Below the pieces are notes generated by a model. It saw nothing but the letters and a program-made list of their open reading frames with translations. It had not been told where the DNA came from and ran no database searches. A stretch of 64,000 bases of DNA. It comes from Burkholderia contaminans. Lineage in GTDB: Bacteria > Pseudomonadota > Gammaproteobacteria > Burkholderiales > Burkholderiaceae. A program made the position numbers and the translations under genes. The stretch covers positions 1,116,001 through 1,180,000 of the forward strand of contig NZ_CP090641.1 in assembly GCF_029633825.1 (NCBI RefSeq), read 5' to 3'. Position 1 is the first letter of the stretch; each line of letters begins with the position of its first letter. Below are positions 37,940 to 48,000 of this stretch, one piece after another.

Positions 37940-38874
37940 TCGAGATCGAACGTGCGGGCAAACGCTTCGGCGATATCGTTGCCGTCGACGACGTCACGCT
38001 GACGATGAAACGCGGCACGATCACCGCGCTCGTCGGCGCATCGGGCAGCGGCAAGTCGACGCTGCTGCGCATGATCAACCGGCTGATCGCGCCCACCAGC
38101 GGCACGATCCGCATCGACGGCGTCGATACGGCCACCGTTGCGCCCGAGCAGCTGCGGCGCGGCATCGGCTATGCGATCCAGGGGCACGGGCTGTTTCCGC
38201 ACTGGAGCGTCGCGCGCAACATCGCGACCGTGCCGCGCCTGCTCGGCTGGCCGGCCGACCGCATCGACGCGCGCGTGAGCGAATTGCTCGACCTGTTTCA
38301 TCTCCCGCCGGCCGAGTTCGCGGACAAGCTGCCGCACGAACTGTCGGGCGGCCAGCAACAGCGCGTCGGCGTTGCGCGCGCGCTCGCGGCCGAGCCCGCG
38401 ATGCTGCTGATGGACGAGCCGTTCGGCGCGCTCGATCCGATCATCCGCAACAAGGCGCAGGACGACCTGTTTGCATTGCAGCGCCGCCTCGGCATCACGG
38501 TCGTGATCGTCACGCACGATATCGAGGAAGCGCTGAAGCTCGGCGACACGATCGCGGTGATGGACGGCGGCCGGCTGCTGCAGGTCGCAACGCCTGCCGA
38601 GATTCTCGGCAAGCCGGCAGCCGGCGTCGTCGAACAGCTGGTCGCCGGCGTCGACCGGCCGCTGCGCCTGCTCGCGCTGACACCGATCGACGCGGTGGCC
38701 GAACCCGGTCATGCCGACGGCGAACCGATCGCCGCGACACGCACGCTGCGCGATGCGGTGTCGGAGCTGCTGTGGCGCGGTGTCGATGCGCTTCCGGTCG
38801 ACGATGGCGACGGCCGCAACCCGCGCCGCATCACGCTCGACGCGATCCGTGCACACGCAAGGAAGCCCGCATGA
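37936..38874 (+). CDS. Osmolyte ABC importer ATPase (YehX-like)
   Basis: A 312-residue ABC ATPase. Walker A GASGSGKST, Q-loop AIQGHGLFPHW, signature LSGGQQQRVGVARAL, Walker B LLMDEPFGALD and switch His THDIEEAL are all intact. A carboxy-terminal CBS-like tail, where OpuCA-type proteins sense ionic strength, is short (about 50 residues). It is coupled by ATGA overlaps to the permease genes on both sides. Confidence 0.92.
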   Translation: MIEIERAGKRFGDIVAVDDVTLTMKRGTITALVGASGSGKSTLLRMINRLIAPTSGTIRIDGVDTATVAPEQLRRGIGYAIQGHGLFPHWSVARNIATVPRLLGWPADRIDARVSELLDLFHLPPAEFADKLPHELSGGQQQRVGVARALAAEPAMLLMDEPFGALDPIIRNKAQDDLFALQRRLGITVVIVTHDIEEALKLGDTIAVMDGGRLLQVATPAEILGKPAAGVVEQLVAGVDRPLRLLALTPIDAVAEPGHADGEPIAATRTLRDAVSELLWRGVDALPVDDGDGRNPRRITLDAIRAHARKPA

Positions 38875-39638
38875 CGACGCACGGCAGCACGCGGCCCGGG
38901 CGGTCGGCACTTCCCGCTTTCATCGCACGCGCGGCCGCGCTCGCGCTGCTGCTCGTGCTGCTGTTGCGACCCGCATGGCTGCAAGGCTTGTTCGCGCCGT
39001 TCGCGGACAACGGCGCGCCGGTCATCTACGATCGCGCGAGCCTGCTCGACCTCACGCTCGCACATCTCGGCACGGTCGCATTGTCGAGCGTGATCGGCAC
39101 GATCGTCGCGGTCGCGGCCGGTATCGCGGTCACTCGGCCGTGGGGCGCGGATTTCCTGCCGGTCGCGCGCAGCGTCGTCGACATCGGCCAGACCTTCCCG
39201 CCCGTCGCGGTGCTCGCGCTCGCGGTGCCGGCCGTCGGCTTCGGCTTGAAGCCCGTGCTGATCGCGCTCGTGCTGTACGGCCTCCTGCCCGTATTCGAAA
39301 GCACGATCGCGGGGCTCGAGGACGTGCCGCGCGACGTCGTCGACGCCGCGCGCGGGATGGGGATGAGCGGCTGGCAGCAACTGGTATCGGTCGAGCTGCC
39401 GCTCGCGTTTCCGGTGATCATCAACGGAGTCCGGCTCGCGGTCGTGATCAATCTCGGCACCGCGACGATCGGCTCGACGGTCGCCGCGCGCGGGCTCGGC
39501 GACGTGATCATCGCGGGGCTGCAGACGTCGAACACCGCGTTCGTGCTGCAAGGCGGCGTGATCGTCGGGCTGCTCGCGGTGCTCGTCAGCGATGCGATCG
39601 GCGCGATTGCGCGGGTGGCGAGCGCGCGGCGCGCGTAG
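38871..39638 (+). CDS. Osmolyte ABC importer second permease (YehW-like)
   Basis: A 255-residue permease with about six membrane segments and the EAA loop DAARGMGMSGWQQLVSVELP. It ends the four-gene operon. The next gene, arr, starts 32 bp after it on the same strand but is unrelated in function. Confidence 0.9.
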   Translation: MTTHGSTRPGRSALPAFIARAAALALLLVLLLRPAWLQGLFAPFADNGAPVIYDRASLLDLTLAHLGTVALSSVIGTIVAVAAGIAVTRPWGADFLPVARSVVDIGQTFPPVAVLALAVPAVGFGLKPVLIALVLYGLLPVFESTIAGLEDVPRDVVDAARGMGMSGWQQLVSVELPLAFPVIINGVRLAVVINLGTATIGSTVAARGLGDVIIAGLQTSNTAFVLQGGVIVGLLAVLVSDAIGAIARVASARRA

Positions 39639-39670
39639 AATCCATTGCGCGATTTTTGGAAGGAGAAACC

Positions 39671-40066
39671 ATGACCGTTCCGGACACCGGCCCGTTCTTT
39701 CATGGCACGAAAGCGAATCTGCGGATCGGCGACTTGCTGACGGCAGGCTTCAGATCGAATTATCGCGATGACGTCGTGATGAATCACATTTACTTCACCG
39801 CCTTGCCCAAAGGCGCCGGCCTGGCTGCGGAAATGGCCAAAGGCGACGGCCGGCCGCGGGTCTACATCGTCGAGCCCACCGGCGAATTCGAAAACGACCC
39901 GAACGTCACGGACAAGAAATTCCCGGGCAATCCGACGCGATCGTATCGGAGCACATCGCCGTTGAAGATCGTCGGCGAACTCGAGAGCTGGGAACCCTAC
40001 GATCCGGCGTTCATCCAGCAGCTCAGGATCCGCATCGAAACCGGCATCGGCGAGATCATCAACTAG
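39671..40066 (+). CDS. arr: Rifampin ADP-ribosyltransferase family protein (Arr)
   Basis: A 131-residue enzyme of the Arr family, which inactivates rifamycins by moving ADP-ribose from NAD+. The small family size and the NAD-pocket segments are clear: FFHGTKANLRIGDLL near the start, NHIYFTAL in the middle and the hallmark stretch VTDKKFPGNPTRSYRS. GGAGAAACC precedes the ATG. A TAGAAT hexamer overlapping the end of the previous gene may be its own -10 box. Chromosomal arr genes are common in environmental bacteria, so this does not prove resistance. Confidence 0.93.
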   Translation: MTVPDTGPFFHGTKANLRIGDLLTAGFRSNYRDDVVMNHIYFTALPKGAGLAAEMAKGDGRPRVYIVEPTGEFENDPNVTDKKFPGNPTRSYRSTSPLKIVGELESWEPYDPAFIQQLRIRIETGIGEIIN

Positions 40067-40224
40067 CGTTCGTCCGGACTCCGATGCGTGTCCGCGCAAC
40101 GATCGGTTCGTCGATCGGCTCGCCACGACACAAGCCTACATGCCGCTTTCATTCGAACCGGCACTCGACCACCGGCCGCGATTGGCCGATATACTAGGCG
40201 CCTTCCCATTCCCCGCACTCCACC

Positions 40225-40908
40225 ATGCGACGGTTTCTCTGGCTGATCGTGCTTTCGCTCGGCATCACGCAACAGGCGTCGGCGCAGCAAGCGCCCGCAC
40301 TGCCTGCGTCCGCGCCCGAAGCAGCCGCATCGGCGCCGTCCGTCGCATCCGCGCCGCTCGCCGACGCCAACGATCAGCCGAACGAAGCAAACCGCCGCAT
40401 CACGTCCTACCTGACGAAGAAGTTCGGCGTCGCGAAGGAACGGGCCGCGAAGCTTGCCGATATCGTGAGCGTCACTGCGACGAAATATTCGCTGCCTCCC
40501 GCACTCGTTTACGCCATTATTTCGATCGAATCGCGCTTCCAGGAAAAGGCGCGCGGCCAGCATGGCGCGACCGGGCTGATGCAGGTCGTGCCGACCGCGC
40601 ATCGCGGCCTGGTGCGCAACGTGAAGGACCTGACCGACCCGAACGCGAACGTCGAAGTCGGGTCGGCGATCCTGTCGGGCTACGTGAGGGCGGCCGGGGG
40701 CGACGTGCGGGCCGGGCTGAGGAGCTACAGCGGCGGTTCGAACGCGTATGCGGCGAAGGTGATGCAGCGCGTCGATTCGTTCCGCTTCGTGCTCGAACCT
40801 GACGACGATGCGAAAGCCGTGAATCCGGCGAACCCCGCGAACGATGCGAAGGCCCGCATGGTACCGGTCAGCGAAAAGACGAGCCCGGCGTCGGCCCGCG
40901 GCAACTAG
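40225..40908 (+). CDS. Lytic transglycosylase (SLT domain)
   Basis: A 227-residue periplasmic muramidase-like enzyme with signal peptide (to ASAQ) and an Ala/Pro/Ser-rich linker. The SLT domain has the catalytic glutamate Glu102 in SIESRFQEKA, then GATGLMQVVPTA and YSGGSNAYAAKVM, all typical. It cleaves peptidoglycan with 1,6-anhydro ring formation. Small stand-alone versions like this are often housekeeping or secretion-linked; nothing nearby points to a secretion system. Confidence 0.9.
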   Translation: MRRFLWLIVLSLGITQQASAQQAPALPASAPEAAASAPSVASAPLADANDQPNEANRRITSYLTKKFGVAKERAAKLADIVSVTATKYSLPPALVYAIISIESRFQEKARGQHGATGLMQVVPTAHRGLVRNVKDLTDPNANVEVGSAILSGYVRAAGGDVRAGLRSYSGGSNAYAAKVMQRVDSFRFVLEPDDDAKAVNPANPANDAKARMVPVSEKTSPASARGN

Positions 40909-40930
40909 TCTCCCCCTTCGTTCATCGCGT

Positions 40931-41329
40931 ATGCGCCACGCCGCCCGCTTCCTTGCCGTCACCGCGCTGGCGACCGGCCCCATCGCTGCGTTTGCCGCCG
41001 TCGATTGCGAGAAACACGGCCCGACGATGGACAACGTGCGCGTGTGCATCCTGGATCAGAACAACCAGGCCGTCGAACGCGCGTACCGGTCGCTCGAGCG
41101 CAAGCTCGAGCAGCGCAACCCCGATGCCGCCAGCGCGCTCGCGAAGTCGCAGGCAAGCTGGACCCGTTTCGCCGACGACACCTGCGACTACGTGAAAGCC
41201 GCCAATCCACAGCAGATGATCCCGGAAGACGCGCGAACGAACTGCCGGGTCGATTTCAGCCAGGCACGCGTGCGCATCCTGAAGAAATGGGAAGCGCAGC
41301 TGGACGCACCGCCACCGGCGCAGAACTGA
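40931..41329 (+). CDS. LprI-like (DUF1311) secreted protein
   Basis: A 132-residue secreted protein with signal peptide (to FAAV). The body has the DUF1311/LprI pattern: a short Cys pair, then LERKLEQRNPDAASALAKSQ, SWTRFADDTCDYVK and an ending Cys-Arg-Val. LprI-family proteins include lysozyme inhibitors and urea-carboxylase-linked lipoproteins. No function can be fixed for this member. It follows the transglycosylase by 22 bp and could act in the same compartment. Confidence 0.75.
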   Translation: MRHAARFLAVTALATGPIAAFAAVDCEKHGPTMDNVRVCILDQNNQAVERAYRSLERKLEQRNPDAASALAKSQASWTRFADDTCDYVKAANPQQMIPEDARTNCRVDFSQARVRILKKWEAQLDAPPPAQN

Positions 41330-41351
41330 ACGACGAACGGATACCCGCCCG

Positions 41352-42233
41352 TCACGCCTGCGCGAAACGCTCCCGCAAGAACTCGATGAAATGCTGCGTC
41401 TTCGCGGGCAGCAGCCGCGTTTCCGTCATCGCGTAGACGGCAATCGGCTCGCCCTCCCATTCGGGCATCACGCGGCGCAACCGGCCGGCGGCCAGGTCAT
41501 CCGCGACGATCTCTTCGGACAGCACGATGATGCCCGCATCGAGCGTGGCCAGGCGCCGCAGCATGCCGACGCTGTTTCCCGCGAAACGGCTGCTCACCGG
41601 TACCGCGACGGTGTGCGTGCCGTCGTGCAGCGTCCACGTGCCGGCCCTCGCCAGGCTGAGGCACGCGTGCCGCGCGAGGTCGTCCGGCGTGCGCGGCTCG
41701 CCCGCGCGCGCGAGATAGCCGGGCGACGCATAAAGGTAGTTCCCGAGCGTGGCCAGCCGCCGCGCGATCAGTTGCGAATCTTCGGATTCGCCCAAGCGGA
41801 TCGCCACGTCGAACGGTTCGCTCACCAGATCGACCCGCCGCGACGTCAGCTCGAAATCGAATGTCAGCTTCGGGTAGCGCGTCGAGAACTCGACGATCAG
41901 CGGCGCCAGGTAGGTCACCGCGAAATCGACCGGAAACGAGGCGCGCAGCACGCCGGTCGGCTCCGCCAGCAGGCCGCCGAGCTGCTCGTGCGCGAGCCGC
42001 GCCTCGTCGACGATGCGCTTGCAGCGCTCGAAGTAGAGCTGGCCGGCCTCGGTCAGCTCGATCCGGCGCGTCGTACGGTGCAGCAGCCGCAGCCCGATCG
42101 CCTTCTCCAGCGCGCTGATCCGCCGCGACAGCGTCGAGTTCGGCATCCCCAGCGTCTCGGCCGCACTGCGAAAGCCCTTCGCTTTCACGACTTCGACGAA
42201 CAGCGCCATGTCGTTCAGCAGTTCCATGCTCAT
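41352..42233 (-). CDS. LysR-family transcriptional regulator
   Basis: A 293-residue LysR protein. The winged helix at the amino terminus (GFRSAAETLGMPNSTLSRRI, then LLHRTTRRIELTEAG) is followed by a co-inducer domain. It is divergent from an old yellow enzyme gene with 166 bp between them, the usual geometry for a LysR regulator and its target. T-N11-A operators could not be assigned by eye. Confidence 0.93.
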   Translation of the reverse strand: MSMELLNDMALFVEVVKAKGFRSAAETLGMPNSTLSRRISALEKAIGLRLLHRTTRRIELTEAGQLYFERCKRIVDEARLAHEQLGGLLAEPTGVLRASFPVDFAVTYLAPLIVEFSTRYPKLTFDFELTSRRVDLVSEPFDVAIRLGESEDSQLIARRLATLGNYLYASPGYLARAGEPRTPDDLARHACLSLARAGTWTLHDGTHTVAVPVSSRFAGNSVGMLRRLATLDAGIIVLSEEIVADDLAAGRLRRVMPEWEGEPIAVYAMTETRLLPAKTQHFIEFLRERFAQA

Positions 42234-42399
42234 TGCCCCACTAATGGATCAATGCTATCCAGATTACCCGGTTTATCCCGAAAAGGAAGCAATGGATGAT
42301 GGGTGTGTGGAGGCGAGGTCGGCACACCCGTGCGCGGCCGGCGCCAGAGGCGGCACCGACCCGGCGCCGCCGTCCCGAATCTCGAGGAGCTGACGCATC

Positions 42400-43473
42400 A
42401 TGAGCCAACTGTTCACTCCGGTCCGCGTGGGCCGATATACGCTGGAAAACCGCCTGGTCATGGCGCCGATGACCCGCAGCCGCGCCGCCTTCGACGGCAC
42501 GCCCGGCGAATGGGCCGCCGAGTACTACGCGCAGCGATCGAGCCTCGGCCTGATCGTCAGCGAAGGCACCCAGCCGTCGGACGACGGGCAAGGCTACCTG
42601 ACGACGCCAGGCATCTATACCGACGCGCACGTCGCCGGCTGGAAGGCGATCAGCGACCGCGTGCATGCACGCGGTGGCCGGTTGTTCATCCAGCTGATGC
42701 ACGTCGGGCGCATGTCGCATCCGGACAATACACCGCATCACCGGCAGGGCGTTGCACCGTCGGCGATTGCGCCGAACGCGCAGATGTTCACGGTAAAGGG
42801 CATGCAGGACATCCCCGCGCCGCGCGCGTTGACAACCGACGAAGTGTGCGCGACCGTGAACGACTTCCGCATCGCCGCGCGCCGCGCGATCGAGGCGGGC
42901 GCCGACGGCGTCGAGATCCACGGCGCGAACGGCTACCTGATCCAGCAGTTCTTCGCGCCGAATGCCAACACGCGCACCGACGTGTACGGCGGCTCGATCG
43001 AGAACCGCGCGCGCTTCGCGATCGAGGTAGCCACGGCGATCGCCGACGAGATCGGCGCGGACCGCACGGCCATCCGGGTATCGCCCGGCAACACGCTGGG
43101 CGGCCTCGACGAAGGTGCGGAAGGGCGGGACCTGTACCGCCATCTCGCGACGGAACTCGACCGGCTCGGTCTCGCCTACCTGCACGTGATGCATCAGGGC
43201 GACGAAGCACTGCTGGCCGACCTGCGCGCACGCTGGAACGGCACGCTGATCCTGAACCGGCCGGGCCGCACGCGCGACGCGATCGGCACGGACGTGACGT
43301 CGGGGCTGGCCGATCTCGAAGCGTACGGGCAGATGGTGCTGGCGAATCCGGATTTCGTGACGCGGGTGAAGACCGGCGCACCGATGAACGATGCGCGGCG
43401 CGAGACGTTTTTCGGCGGCGATGCGCGCGGGTATGTCGACTATCCGGCGCTGGACGGGGCGGCTGCGGCTTGA
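42400..43473 (+). CDS. Alkene reductase, old yellow enzyme family (NemA-like)
   Basis: A 357-residue FMN-dependent ene-reductase. Key segments: APMTRSRA for FMN, the substrate-binding pair His and Asn in VEIHGANGYLIQQFFAPNAN, and the following DVYGGSIENRARF. The enzyme reduces activated double bonds such as N-ethylmaleimide or nitro-compounds with NADPH. Expression is probably set by the divergent LysR regulator. A ribosome site GAGGAG lies about nine bases upstream of the ATG. Confidence 0.93.
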   Translation: MSQLFTPVRVGRYTLENRLVMAPMTRSRAAFDGTPGEWAAEYYAQRSSLGLIVSEGTQPSDDGQGYLTTPGIYTDAHVAGWKAISDRVHARGGRLFIQLMHVGRMSHPDNTPHHRQGVAPSAIAPNAQMFTVKGMQDIPAPRALTTDEVCATVNDFRIAARRAIEAGADGVEIHGANGYLIQQFFAPNANTRTDVYGGSIENRARFAIEVATAIADEIGADRTAIRVSPGNTLGGLDEGAEGRDLYRHLATELDRLGLAYLHVMHQGDEALLADLRARWNGTLILNRPGRTRDAIGTDVTSGLADLEAYGQMVLANPDFVTRVKTGAPMNDARRETFFGGDARGYVDYPALDGAAAA

Positions 43474-43499
43474 TGCTTCGGCCCAGGGTGATCGCAACA

Positions 43500-43823
43500 T
43501 CACGCGCCCTCCCGCGACTCCGCCGGAACAGTCGGCTCGGCAAGTTCATGCAATGCCTTGCGTGCGACGGGCACTTCGCGCTTCGGTACGACGAGCAAAT
43601 TGAGTCCCAGACCGTCAAGCACCTTGAACAACTTGTCGAGGCTCACCGCCCGGCCGTTTTCGAGCCGCGATAGCACGTCCTTGGAGACGCCGAGCATGTC
43701 GGCTGCGTCGTCGATCCGCATCCGGTTCTGCGCCCGCCGGTTGCGGACGAGTGCACCCAGCGCCGCGAGATCCTGCGCGAGCGGGTCGGGTGATGCAATG
43801 GGGCGGGGTAAGGTGCGGGCCAT
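43500..43823 (-). CDS. XRE-family regulator (HipB-like), no partner toxin
   Basis: A 107-residue DNA-binding protein. The helix-turn-helix is DDAADMLGVSKDVLSRLENG, followed by VSLDKLFKVLDGLGLNLLVV, the segment typical of HipB antitoxins. No hipA kinase or other toxin lies next to it: upstream is a gap and then the folB end. It may be an orphan regulator or the remnant of a module. The XRE fold call is firm; the antitoxin role is not. Confidence 0.8.
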   Translation of the reverse strand: MARTLPRPIASPDPLAQDLAALGALVRNRRAQNRMRIDDAADMLGVSKDVLSRLENGRAVSLDKLFKVLDGLGLNLLVVPKREVPVARKALHELAEPTVPAESREGA

Positions 43824-44017
43824 AATTCCGGGATACCAGGAACAAAACGCCGACGAACGGCATCGACGGCATTGTTACGAGAATATCGGAATTAAAGGCT
43901 TGAATGTCAGCGACGGTGAATTGTTCGCATATTTCAGGAACTATAAAGGCCAGCAAGTGCCACGGCCGACGGCCGACCGGCATCGTTTCGACGCACTCAT
44001 CGGCCGCCTCTACTGCC

Positions 44018-44458
44018 TCAAAACTGCCCCACCGCCCCCGTCCACCGCAAATAATCCCCGCGCGTCCAGTCGAGCGACACGCCGACCCGCTTCGTGCCGG
44101 GCCGGATCTTCGGCTTGTACACCGACAGCGTCAGCGACTCCAGCGCCGGCCACTCACGGAACGACAGCACCGCGATATCGGCGACGAGCGTCTCCAGCAG
44201 CCGCGTATGCGGCTTGTGCGACAGGAACGCGGCAAGGCGCGCGCAATAGCCGTCGTAATCGATCCACTCTCCCTGCTCGCTCGGTTCGCACCGGTAGCCG
44301 AGCCTTGCATCGATCACGATCGGCTGCGGCGCTTCATGCTCGTGTGCATGAATGCCGATCCGCGCGGGCACCTTCAGTTCGTCGACGAACACGCTCCAGC
44401 CGCGCCCGCGCAGGCGCGGCGCGTCGATCGCCACGAACGGTTCGTCGAACGGCTTCAT
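44018..44458 (-). CDS. folB: Dihydroneopterin aldolase-like protein (FolB2)
   Basis: A 146-residue FolB-family protein. Conserved segments are VPARIGIHAHEHE near the middle, YDGYCARLAAFL and SVYKPKIRPGTKRVGVSL at the end, carrying the catalytic Glu and Lys. It is the last gene of the sox operon, overlapping soxG by four bases. Sarcosine oxidase transfers the methyl group to tetrahydrofolate, so a dedicated pterin enzyme here makes sense. The start at 44458 is set by homology and the overlap. Confidence 0.85.
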   Translation of the reverse strand: MKPFDEPFVAIDAPRLRGRGWSVFVDELKVPARIGIHAHEHEAPQPIVIDARLGYRCEPSEQGEWIDYDGYCARLAAFLSHKPHTRLLETLVADIAVLSFREWPALESLTLSVYKPKIRPGTKRVGVSLDWTRGDYLRWTGAVGQF

Positions 44459-45087
44459 GATGCGAGCGGCGCGGCCGCGTCGAGCATGATGCGCACGAAG
44501 TAGTCGGCGAAGCTGCGGCGTACGACGATCTCGAACGCATCGTCGCCCGTCGGGATCAGCACGATCGACGACTTGAAGTAGTGCGACTGCGCGCACTGGC
44601 CCGGCTTGAACGCGCGCGGATGGAGATCGAGCGGGCAGCCGCGTGCGAGCACGTCGCGCACGCGTTCGCCGCTGATCTCGACGACCGTATAGCCGCTGCC
44701 GACATCGACGGCCGCCGCATACGTGCCCTGCACGGCTTCCGCGAGCTTCGCTTCGAGCACACCGGCCGGCACGGGCCCGTTCGAGCGCACGAGCCACTCG
44801 TCGGGGCCGAGCCACAGCACGTCATACTCGGCGCCGCGCGCGACCGTGTTCGGCGCCGCGGGCGGCCGGCAGCCGACCACGCGCTCGAACGCGGCGACGA
44901 ACGCCGGATCGCTCAACTCGCCGCGCACGTTGACGAGATCGAGGAACGGCCGCTCGCGCAGCGTGAACTTCTTCGATGCGCGCGCCTGGTGCGGCTTCAG
45001 CACGTCGGCCGCGCCGACGAACGGCGATTCAAGCGTCACGCCGCCCGCGCCCGCCACCTGCGACTGGTTTCTGGTTTCATTCCACAT
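44455..45087 (-). CDS. soxG: Sarcosine oxidase gamma subunit
   Basis: A 210-residue subunit of the heterotetrameric sarcosine oxidase. It has the SoxG pattern LGPDEWLVRS in the first half and CPLDLHPRAFKPGQCAQSHY followed by FEIVVRRSFADYF in the second. It overlaps soxA (start 45087 versus soxA stop 45077) and folB, so the block is translationally coupled. The role of gamma is structural, at the tetrahydrofolate side. Confidence 0.93.
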   Translation of the reverse strand: MWNETRNQSQVAGAGGVTLESPFVGAADVLKPHQARASKKFTLRERPFLDLVNVRGELSDPAFVAAFERVVGCRPPAAPNTVARGAEYDVLWLGPDEWLVRSNGPVPAGVLEAKLAEAVQGTYAAAVDVGSGYTVVEISGERVRDVLARGCPLDLHPRAFKPGQCAQSHYFKSSIVLIPTGDDAFEIVVRRSFADYFVRIMLDAAAPLAS

Positions 45088-48000
45088 GCTGGCGCACCCC
45101 TTCGGTATCGTAGAAAACCGGGCTCGAGATCTTCGCGGTGATGCGCTTGCCGTTGGCCAGCGGAATCACGACGCTCTCGCCCATCTTGTTCAGGCCGCCC
45201 TTCACCACCGCGAGCGCGATCGAGCGCTTCAGGATCGGGCTGTAGTAGCTCGACGTCACGTGGCCGATCATCGGCGTCGGATCGACCGCCGACACCTGCG
45301 TGTCCTTCGCGATGATCTGCGCGCCTTCCGGCAGCACGAACTGTTCGTCCTCGGTCAGCAGGCCGACGAACTGCTTGCGGCCTTCCTTCGCGGTATCCGA
45401 GCGCGCAAGCGAACGCTTGCCGAGGAAGTCCTTCGACTTCGCGACGACGCCGCCCATCCCGAGGTCGTACGGCGTGACCGAGCCGTCGGTATCCTGGCCG
45501 ACGATGATGTAGCCCTTCTCCGCGCGCAGCACGTGCATCGTCTCGGTGCCGTACGGCGTGATGTCGAACTCGGCACCGGCCGCCATCAGCGCTTCCCACA
45601 CCGCACGGCCCGCATTCGCCGGCACGTTCACTTCATAGGCGAGCTCGCCCGAGAAGCTGATCCGCATCACGCGCGCCTTCGCACCCGCGACGGTGCCGTT
45701 CCGGTAGCTCATGAACGGGAACGCCTCGTTGCCGAAGTCGATGTCCTGGCACACCTTCTGCACGACCTTGCGGCTCTTCGGGCCGACCACCGCGAACGTC
45801 GCCCAGTGATCGGTGACGGACGACAGCCGCACCTTCATGTCGGGCCATTCGGTCTGCAGCCAGCGCTCGAGCCACGTGAGCACACGCGCCGCGCCGCCCG
45901 TCGTGGTCGTCATCATGAAATGCTGGTCGGCGAGGCGCACCGTGACGCCGTCGTCGAACACCATCCCGTTCTCGTCGAGCATCAGCCCGTAGCGGCACTT
46001 GCCCACTTCGAGCTTGTTCCACGGGTTCGTGTACATCCAGTTCAGCAGCTTCACCGCATCCGGACCCTGGATGTCGATCTTGCCGAGCGTGGACGCGTCG
46101 AGGATGCCGACGCTGTTGCGCACCGCGAGGCACTCGCGCTTCACGGCCGCATGGAGATCCTCGCCGTTCTTCGGGAAGTACCACGGCCGCTTCCAGTTGC
46201 CGACGTCCTCGAACAGCGCGCCATGCTCGACGTGCCACTCGTGCACGCAGGTCTTGCGGATCGGGTCGAGGAAATCGCCGAGCTCGCGGCCCGCGAACGT
46301 GCCGAACGACACCGGCGTGTAGTTCGGGCGGAACGTCGTCGTGCCCGTTTCCGGAATCGTCTTGCCGAGCGCCCCCGCGAGGATCGCCATCCCGTTGATG
46401 TTGCCGAGCTTGCCCTGGTCGGTGCCGAAGCCCATCGCCGTGTAGCGCTTCACGTGCTCGACCGACTCGAAGCCTTCGCGTGCGGCCAGCAGGATGTCCG
46501 CGGCCGACACGTCGTTCTGGAAGTCGACGAACTGCTTCGGCCCGCGTGCCGCGGCTTCGCGGCTGCCGACCAGCCACAGCGGCTGCAGTGCGCCTTCGAC
46601 GGTTTCCGCGACCTGCGGCGCGACCGCGCGCTGCTCGGCCGCGAAACCCGCTGCCTTCGCGGCTTCCACGCCCGCATCGACCGCGAGCCGCAGCGCACGG
46701 GCCAGGCCGAACTCGCCGGCCGCGGCGCCGATGCTCGCTTCCGCCTGCACGGGCTTGCCCGGCAGGAAGCATGCCTTCTCGTCGTTCCAGCAGGCCTTGC
46801 CGCCCGACTGCGCGAACAGGTGCAGCACCGGGCTGAAGCCGCCCGACATCGCGACGAGGTCACACGGCAGCGTCTGCAGCTTGCCGCCCACCTGGCCGTT
46901 CGAGTGCGACGCGACGTCGACCGACGATACGCGCCACTTGCCCGATGCGCCTGTCACGACCGCGCCGCTCATCACCGTCACGCCCTGCCGCTTCGCGGCG
47001 GCCGGCAGCGCGCCGTTGGACGATGCGCGCGAATCGACGACCGTCACCTTCGCGCCGCACGCCTTCAGGTCGAGCGCGGTCTGGTACGCGCGATCGTTGT
47101 TCGTGAACACGACCGCGTTGCGGCCCGGCAGCACGCCGAAGCGATGCACGTAGGTGGACACGGCGCCGGCGAGCATCACGCCCGGCAGGTCGTTGTTGCC
47201 GAACACGATCGGACGCTCGTGCGCGCCGGTCGCGAGGATCACGCGCTTTGCGCGGACCTTCCACAGCAGCTCGCGCGTGCCCTTGCGCATCGACACCGGC
47301 AGGTGATCGGTCAAACGCTGCGTGACCGTCACGAGGTTGTGGTCCTGGTAGCCGAACGCGGTGCTGCGCGACAGGATCGTCACGTCGGGCAGCTTGCGCA
47401 GCTCGGCCTCGATCTTCTCGACCCACTGCAGCGCGGGCTTCCCGTCGATCTCCGCGCGGCACGACAGCAGGCTGCCGCCGAGCTCGCGCTGGTCGTCGAC
47501 GAGGATCACGCGCGCGCCGGCCGTAGCCGCCGCATGCGCGGCCGCGAGGCCCGACGGGCCGCCGCCGACCACGAGCACGTCGCAATGCGCGTAGCACTTG
47601 TCGTAGCGATCGGCGTCGAGCGCTTCCGGCGCCTTGCCGAGGCCGGCCGCTTCGCGGATCTTCTCTTCGTACTTCGGCCACATGTTGCGCGGCCACATGA
47701 ACGTCTTGTAGTAGAAGCCGGCCGGCAGGAAGCGCGACAGCTTCTGGTTGATCGCGTACTTGTCGTTCTCGAGCGACGGCTCCGCGTTCACGCTCGTTGC
47801 GACGAGGCCCTGGTACAGCTCGATCTCGGTCGCGCGCGCGTTCGGCACCGTGTACGGGCCGGATTCGAGCTGCACGACAGCGTTCGGTTCAGCGACGTCC
47901 GCCGTCACGATCCCGCGCGGACGGTGGTACTTGAAGCTGCGCGCGACGAAGTGCACGCCGTTCGCGAGCAGCGCGGACGCGAGCGTGTCGCCCTGGAAGC

